NCBI GenBank assembly: GCA_017461825.1
Contig: JAFTXB010000285.1
Location: 1-8,688, forward strand
Reading direction: 5' to 3'
Source: Clostridia bacterium
GTDB lineage: Bacteria; Bacillota; Clostridia; Oscillospirales; CAG-272
Length of the DNA: 8,688 nt
Below are positions 6,376 to 8,688 of the stretch, in pieces. Below the pieces are notes generated by a model. The model was not told the origin of the DNA and ran no database searches. It saw only the letters and a program-made list of their open reading frames with translations. Position 1 is the stretch's first letter. The number at the start of each line of letters is the position of its first letter. A program made the translations under genes and the position numbers.

Positions 6376-6461
6376 ATTAAAAAACGCTTGCCCTGCAAAG
6401 GGTGTAGTCCTTAGCGGAGAAATCATAGATCCTTTTGCTCGTAGGGCGGGGGCTCCCGCCG
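6376..6461 (+). repeat. Left copy of an inverted three-block repeat (A-B-C)
   Basis: It starts 5 bp after the rnfB stop codon. Block A is ATTAAAAAACGCTT (6376-6389), block B is CTTAGCGGAGAAATC (6410-6424), and block C is CTCGTAGGGCGGGGGCT followed by CCCGCCG (6438-6461). Block C forms a hairpin (GGCGGG 6445-6450 / CCCGCC 6455-6460). The same three blocks occur in the same order on the opposite strand at 7259-7118. It may be a terminal inverted repeat of a small element or a dispersed repeat that sits after gene ends. Confidence 0.7.
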
Positions 6462-6467
6462 CAAATA

Positions 6468-6508
6468 AAGCAACCCCGGCAGATTTTTAAAGTCTGTCGG
6501 GGTTGTTT
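6468..6508. terminator. Bidirectional terminator between rnfB and the small ORF
   Basis: A long stem CAACCCCGGCAGA (6471-6483) / TCTGTCGGGGTTG (6493-6505), with one wobble pair and a loop of 9 nt, is extended by an AAG/TTT base on both sides. On the + strand it is followed by TTTCAG and can end the rnf transcript, about 100 bp after rnfB. On the minus strand it follows directly after the TGA of the 162-aa ORF and is trailed by CTTTATTTG. It therefore serves two convergent transcripts. Confidence 0.8.
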
Positions 6509-6996
6509 CAGTCAAGTTTTAAATATGATTTCGAGTATTCTATCGCATCAGAGGGAGAAATTCTGGATTTATCTGTGATTGATAAGAAAGCTCTTGGCAA
6601 ATTATGAAACGCCTTTATATAACTGCTAACGGTAAGTATATATCCTTTTTCTTTCTTCATTGCGCTATTGATACACTTTGATAAAATCAAATGCATTTGG
6701 AAAATGACATCTTCATATTCATCAGAATAATCAGATTCATCGGAAGCTTCTCTCAATAAGTCTGAAAACTCCTCCGTCTTGTAATCATATGCAACGTGTA
6801 ACACCGAAATAATCTCTTCGGCTTGCGAATGAGATATGTTTTTTAAGCCAATACAAGCAACGAGAAATTGCATTGCTGAAAGAGAAGAAACGAATTCATT
6901 TCGGTTGTTATTCCATATCAATTTGTTGAAGTTTTTATTTTTTAAGCTAACTGATTTACGGTATAAAACAGATGCCAAAACATTTATTCTCGTCAT
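6508..6996 (-). CDS. Unrecognised 162-aa protein, AT-rich gene
   Basis: I do not recognise this protein. It has no signal peptide, no clear membrane helix and no catalytic motif that I can name. It appears mostly helical, with a short basic N-terminus, a hydrophobic stretch at about 39-51 (LSAMQFLVACIGL), an acidic Asp/Glu/Ser patch at 83-96 (EASDESDYSDEYED), and a Ser/Tyr/Lys-rich C-terminus. The start at ATG 6996 is chosen because AAAGGA lies about 7 nt upstream. The open frame continues upstream to 7233, but through hairpins and repeats that look non-coding. The base composition is clearly more AT-rich than rnf or the aminotransferase gene, which suggests horizontal acquisition. It is flanked by inverted copies of a three-block repeat and has its own promoter. 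Confidence 0.6.
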   Translation of the reverse strand: MTRINVLASVLYRKSVSLKNKNFNKLIWNNNRNEFVSSLSAMQFLVACIGLKNISHSQAEEIISVLHVAYDYKTEEFSDLLREASDESDYSDEYEDVIFQMHLILSKCINSAMKKEKGYILTVSSYIKAFHNLPRAFLSITDKSRISPSDAIEYSKSYLKLD

Positions 6997-7017
6997 AAAA
7001 TGTTCCTTTCTCAAAAA

Positions 7018-7040
7018 TACTTTTATCGGTACTTTTATCG
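7018..7040 (-). repeat. Tandem 12-bp direct repeat in the leader of the small ORF
   Basis: TACTTTTATCG occurs at 7018-7028 and again at 7030-7040 (minus strand CGATAAAAGTA twice), with a 12-bp period, about 20 bp before the start codon and just upstream of its ribosome binding site. It may be a protein-binding site or part of a structured leader. Confidence 0.7.
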
Positions 7041-7062
7041 CCTGTTTCGCCTTCGTATGACA

Positions 7063-7078
7063 GCGTTGCAAGCAACGC
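7063..7078. repeat. Palindromic hairpin in the leader of the small ORF
   Basis: GCGTTGC (7063-7069) and GCAACGC (7072-7078) are perfect 7-base arms separated by AA. They are enclosed by a second pair of arms, GTATGA (7055-7060) and TCATAC (7095-7100). Both pairs lie inside the predicted leader transcript of the 162-aa ORF. Confidence 0.6.
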
Positions 7079-7155
7079 GGGCATCGGGCAAAGCTCATAC
7101 CCCTTGAATTCGTGTTACGGCGGGAGACAAGCCCCCGCCCTACGAGATTACCGCC

Positions 7156-7184
7156 ATTATAACACAAATCGGCAAAGAAAACAA
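7156..7184 (-). promoter_or_regulatory. Promoter for the 162-aa ORF
   Basis: On the minus strand TTGTTT (7184-7179), a 17-bp spacer and TATAAT (7161-7156). The -10 is preceded by TGT, giving an extended -10 (TGTTATAAT). Transcription would start near 7149, so the mRNA begins with the GC-rich block C hairpin and has a leader of about 150 nt before the start at 6996. Confidence 0.7.
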
Positions 7185-7195
7185 GTTCTCTGCCG
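7170..7195 (-). terminator. Hairpin after the aminotransferase gene, possible weak terminator
   Basis: On the minus strand CGGCAGAGAA / TTCTTTGCCG form a 10-bp stem with one wobble pair and loop CTTGTT. It lies 75 nt after the aminotransferase stop codon and is followed by ATTTGTGTT, a poor U-tract, so termination may be partial. The loop contains most of the -35 element of the next promoter. Confidence 0.45.
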
Positions 7196-7269
7196 AAATT
7201 TTGTGCTTGCGAATTCTCCGTTAAGAGTATCACGCCAATCGTTAAGCGTTTTTTTTAATCTATTGTTTC

Positions 7270-8463
7270 TTACTTTTGATATTCCTCGGCGAGCTTTTTG
7301 AAGGCAGGGAGCGCACCTACCACCGTTTTGCGGTCGGTGCAGTATGCAATGCGAACGTAGCCCGAAACACCGAAATCGTCGCATGGAACGACCAGCAGCT
7401 CGTGTGCTTTCGCGCGTTCATAGAACTTGTACGCATCGGGCTCAAGCGCCTTGACGAAGAGATAAAAGGCTCCGTCGGGCTTGACGCATTCATAGCCGTA
7501 CGCCGTGAGGTTGTCGTAGAGCAGATCGCGGTTTTCCTTGTACGCCTCCACGTTGACCTTTGCGTCAATGCATTTTGCAATCACGTGTTGGAACAGGCTG
7601 GGAGCGCAAACGTAGCCCAGCGATCTCCCCGCGCCGCACACGGCAAGATAGATATTCTTTGCATCCTCCATAGCGGGGCAAACGGCGATGTATCCGATGC
7701 GCTCACCCGGGAGCGAGAGCGACTTGGAGAAGGAATAGCAAACCAGCGTGTTTTCGTAATGGTTCATCAGATAGGGAACCTCAACGCCGGCGTACACCAG
7801 CTCACGGTAGGGCTCGTCGGCGATCAGATAGATCGGATGCCCGAATTCCGCAGACTTGCGGCGGAGCACGTCACACATGGCACGGACGGTCTCCTCGGAG
7901 TAGACAACGCCGCTGGGATTGTTGGGGGAGTTAACGATCACCGCTTTGGTGAGAGGGGAGAGCTTTGTCTCAAAATCGGCAACGTCGATCTGGAAGGTCC
8001 TCTCCATCGGCTTGCTGACCACCACCTTGCCGCCCGCGTTTTCGATAAAGACGCGGTATTCGGTAAAGAAGGGCGCAAACACCACAACCTCCTCGCCTGC
8101 CTCTTCGATCAAAGCCTTGAGGCTGATCGAAAGGCTTGCCGCCGCACCGCAGGTCATGTAAAGCAGATCGGGCGTTAGACACACGCCGAATTTTGCGTTG
8201 ATGCGGTCGGCGATCACACGGCGGACGGTGATATCCCCCTGCGCCGAGGTATAGCCGTGCAGGAGCACCGAGCTTTGCGTGTCGAGCAGCTCGCGGATGG
8301 TATCGTTGACCTCTGCGGGAGCGGGAACGCTTGGGTTGCCAAGACTAAAGTCAAAGACGTTTTCGGCACCGATCTCGGCGGATCTGGTCTTGCTGTATTC
8401 AAAAATTTCTCTGATGATCGAGCGGCGATTGCCAAGCCCGAACATTTTTTGATTGTATCCCAT
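7270..8463 (-). CDS. PLP-dependent aminotransferase, class I/II (aspartate aminotransferase-like)
   Basis: This 397-aa soluble fold-type I enzyme transfers an amino group between an amino acid and a 2-oxo acid using pyridoxal phosphate. Visible family features are the N-terminal F-S-L-G-N-P-S-V-P, the N-S-P-N-N-P-S-G motif around N181-N182, the A-D-E-P-Y-R-E-L cofactor-binding segment, and S-F-S-K-S-L-S-L-P-G-E-R-I-G with the predicted Schiff-base lysine K247. The length is normal for the family. Substrate preference cannot be read from the sequence; aspartate, alanine or aromatic substrates are all possible. The ATG at 8463 is chosen because AGAGGA lies about 6 nt upstream and the promoter at 8498-8526 would fall inside any longer reading frame. 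The gene is transcribed alone and converges on rnfB and the small cassette. Confidence 0.95.
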   Translation of the reverse strand: MGYNQKMFGLGNRRSIIREIFEYSKTRSAEIGAENVFDFSLGNPSVPAPAEVNDTIRELLDTQSSVLLHGYTSAQGDITVRRVIADRINAKFGVCLTPDLLYMTCGAAASLSISLKALIEEAGEEVVVFAPFFTEYRVFIENAGGKVVVSKPMERTFQIDVADFETKLSPLTKAVIVNSPNNPSGVVYSEETVRAMCDVLRRKSAEFGHPIYLIADEPYRELVYAGVEVPYLMNHYENTLVCYSFSKSLSLPGERIGYIAVCPAMEDAKNIYLAVCGAGRSLGYVCAPSLFQHVIAKCIDAKVNVEAYKENRDLLYDNLTAYGYECVKPDGAFYLFVKALEPDAYKFYERAKAHELLVVPCDDFGVSGYVRIAYCTDRKTVVGALPAFKKLAEEYQK

Positions 8464-8497
8464 ATAATCCTCTTTTGTATCAATTACTATGTGAATC

Positions 8498-8526
8498 ATT
8501 ATATCATATTTTGTGGGTAAAGTCAA
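8498..8526 (-). promoter_or_regulatory. Promoter of the aminotransferase gene
   Basis: On the minus strand TTGACT (8526-8521), a 17-bp spacer and TATAAT (8503-8498), with TGA before it forming an extended -10. Transcription starts near 8491, giving a leader of about 28 nt with ribosome binding site AGAGGA. Confidence 0.9.
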
Positions 8527-8542
8527 CCGAGTTCTTTTAGGC

Positions 8543-8569
8543 GACAGCCGCGAATGATGCGGTGCTGTC
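8543..8569. other. Stem-loop after the partial gene at the right edge
   Basis: GACAGC (8543-8548) and GCTGTC (8564-8569), with an alternative inner pairing CCGC (8548-8551) / GCGG (8559-8562). It lies 10 bp after the stop codon of the partial minus-strand gene, but no U-tract follows in either direction. It could slow or end transcription, or protect the mRNA 3' end. Intrinsic termination is not well supported. Confidence 0.4.
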
Positions 8570-8578
8570 TGAAAAATA

Positions 8579-8688
8579 CTATGGCTTGGGGGTGGAGCGG
8601 TTGATCATTTCGGTGAGGCGGGTATTGCAGTCGTAGGGGAGTTCCTCAATGATTGCGGGGGTCAGCCAACCTCGCTTTTCCATTTCCC
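8579..8688 (-). CDS. C-terminal end of an unidentified protein (partial)
   Basis: The minus-strand frame is open from the window edge to TAG at 8581-8579 and encodes 35 full codons: an E-M-E-K-R-G-W-L-T-P-A-I-I-E-E-L-P-Y-D-C... segment ending in INRSTPKP. It reads like a genuine C-terminus, and a hairpin follows the stop codon. An ATG lies at 8683-8681, but no ribosome binding site can be judged at the edge, so a 34-aa protein is possible but less likely. I do not recognise the family. It would be upstream of, and in the same direction as, the aminotransferase gene, which nevertheless has its own promoter. Confidence 0.5.
   Translation of the reverse strand, partial: EMEKRGWLTPAIIEELPYDCNTRLTEMINRSTPKP

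Larger units (their letters stand above)
7118..7259 (-). repeat. Right copy of the inverted three-block repeat (A-B-C), with an inserted promoter segment
   Basis: Read on the minus strand: block A ATTAAAAAAAACGCTT (7259-7244), block B CTTAACGGAGAATTC (7225-7211), then about 64 bp, then block C CTCGTAGGGCGGGGGCT...CCCGCCG (7146-7118). It starts 10 bp after the aminotransferase stop codon. Compared with the left copy the spacing A to B is similar (17 against 19 bp), but about 51 extra bases lie between B and C. The extra segment holds a promoter and a hairpin. Block C here has four more bases in its hairpin loop. Confidence 0.7.

Noticed and set aside
4578..6398. Very long open frame antisense to rnfE, rnfA and rnfB (about 600 codons)
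   Set aside because: It is opposite to three certain rnf genes, has no ribosome binding site or family motif, and has a His/Arg-rich composition typical of the reverse complement of GC-biased codons.
6997..7233. N-terminal extension of the 162-aa ORF by 79 codons
   Set aside because: It would run through the block C hairpin, a palindrome, a tandem repeat and the predicted promoter. A good ribosome binding site sits directly before ATG 6996.
7219..7256. CGTTAAG repeated at 7219 and 7240 followed by a run of eight T on the + strand, resembling a terminator
   Set aside because: Only a 4-bp stem (ACGC/GCGT) can form and no + strand gene lies upstream. The repeats are direct, not inverted. It is better explained as part of repeat blocks A and B.
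7276..8178. 300-codon open frame antisense to the aminotransferase gene
   Set aside because: It overlaps a certain gene with clear PLP motifs. Its translation looks like a reverse-complement artefact.
1..8688. CRISPR array, rRNA gene, transposase or integrase gene
   Set aside because: No regularly spaced repeats, no rRNA signature and no recombinase-type protein is visible in any frame of the window.

Overview
The window looks like chromosomal DNA of an anaerobic Bacillota bacterium, most likely a Clostridia-type gut or fermentative organism. The reasons are a complete rnfCDGEAB operon in the gene order known from acetogens and clostridia, near-consensus sigma-A promoters (TTGACA, 17 bp, TATAAT), strong GAGG/GGAGG ribosome binding sites, and U-tailed intrinsic terminators. 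No species can be named from the sequence alone.

Layout. Positions 1-416 hold a minus-strand tRNA unit: a perfect consensus promoter, tRNA-Met(CAU), tRNA-Glu(UUC) and a terminator. About 120 bp further on there is a second, partial copy of the tRNA-Glu 3' end plus its terminator. Positions 501-1188 hold a self-contained GNAT acetyltransferase gene with its own extended -10 promoter and terminator. Positions 1258-6508 hold the rnf operon: a perfect consensus promoter preceded by a repeated TYGTTWA motif, then rnfC, rnfD, rnfG, rnfE, rnfA and rnfB, tightly packed with two ATGA overlaps, ending in a strong hairpin. The six products form the membrane-bound ferredoxin:NAD+ oxidoreductase. RnfB takes electrons from ferredoxin. 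RnfC carries the NAD(H)/FMN site. RnfD and RnfG carry covalent FMN. RnfA and RnfE form the membrane core. Together they couple ferredoxin oxidation to Na+ or H+ export.

Positions 6376-7259 fill the gap between two convergent genes, rnfB (+) and an aminotransferase (-). The gap holds a small AT-rich minus-strand ORF (162 aa) that I do not recognise. It is flanked by two inverted copies of a three-block repeat (A: ATTAA-AAACGCTT; B: CTTARCGGAGAAWTC; C: a GC-rich hairpin starting CTCGTAGGGCGGGGGCT). Only the copy upstream of the ORF contains an extra segment with a promoter. That promoter feeds a leader of about 150 nt with a GC-rich hairpin, a palindrome and a tandem 12-bp repeat. This mobile-element-like or repeat-flanked cassette is the most unusual part of the window.

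Positions 7270-8526 hold a class I/II PLP-dependent aminotransferase gene with its own promoter on the minus strand. The window ends inside the 3' end of another minus-strand gene (8579-8688) of unknown function.
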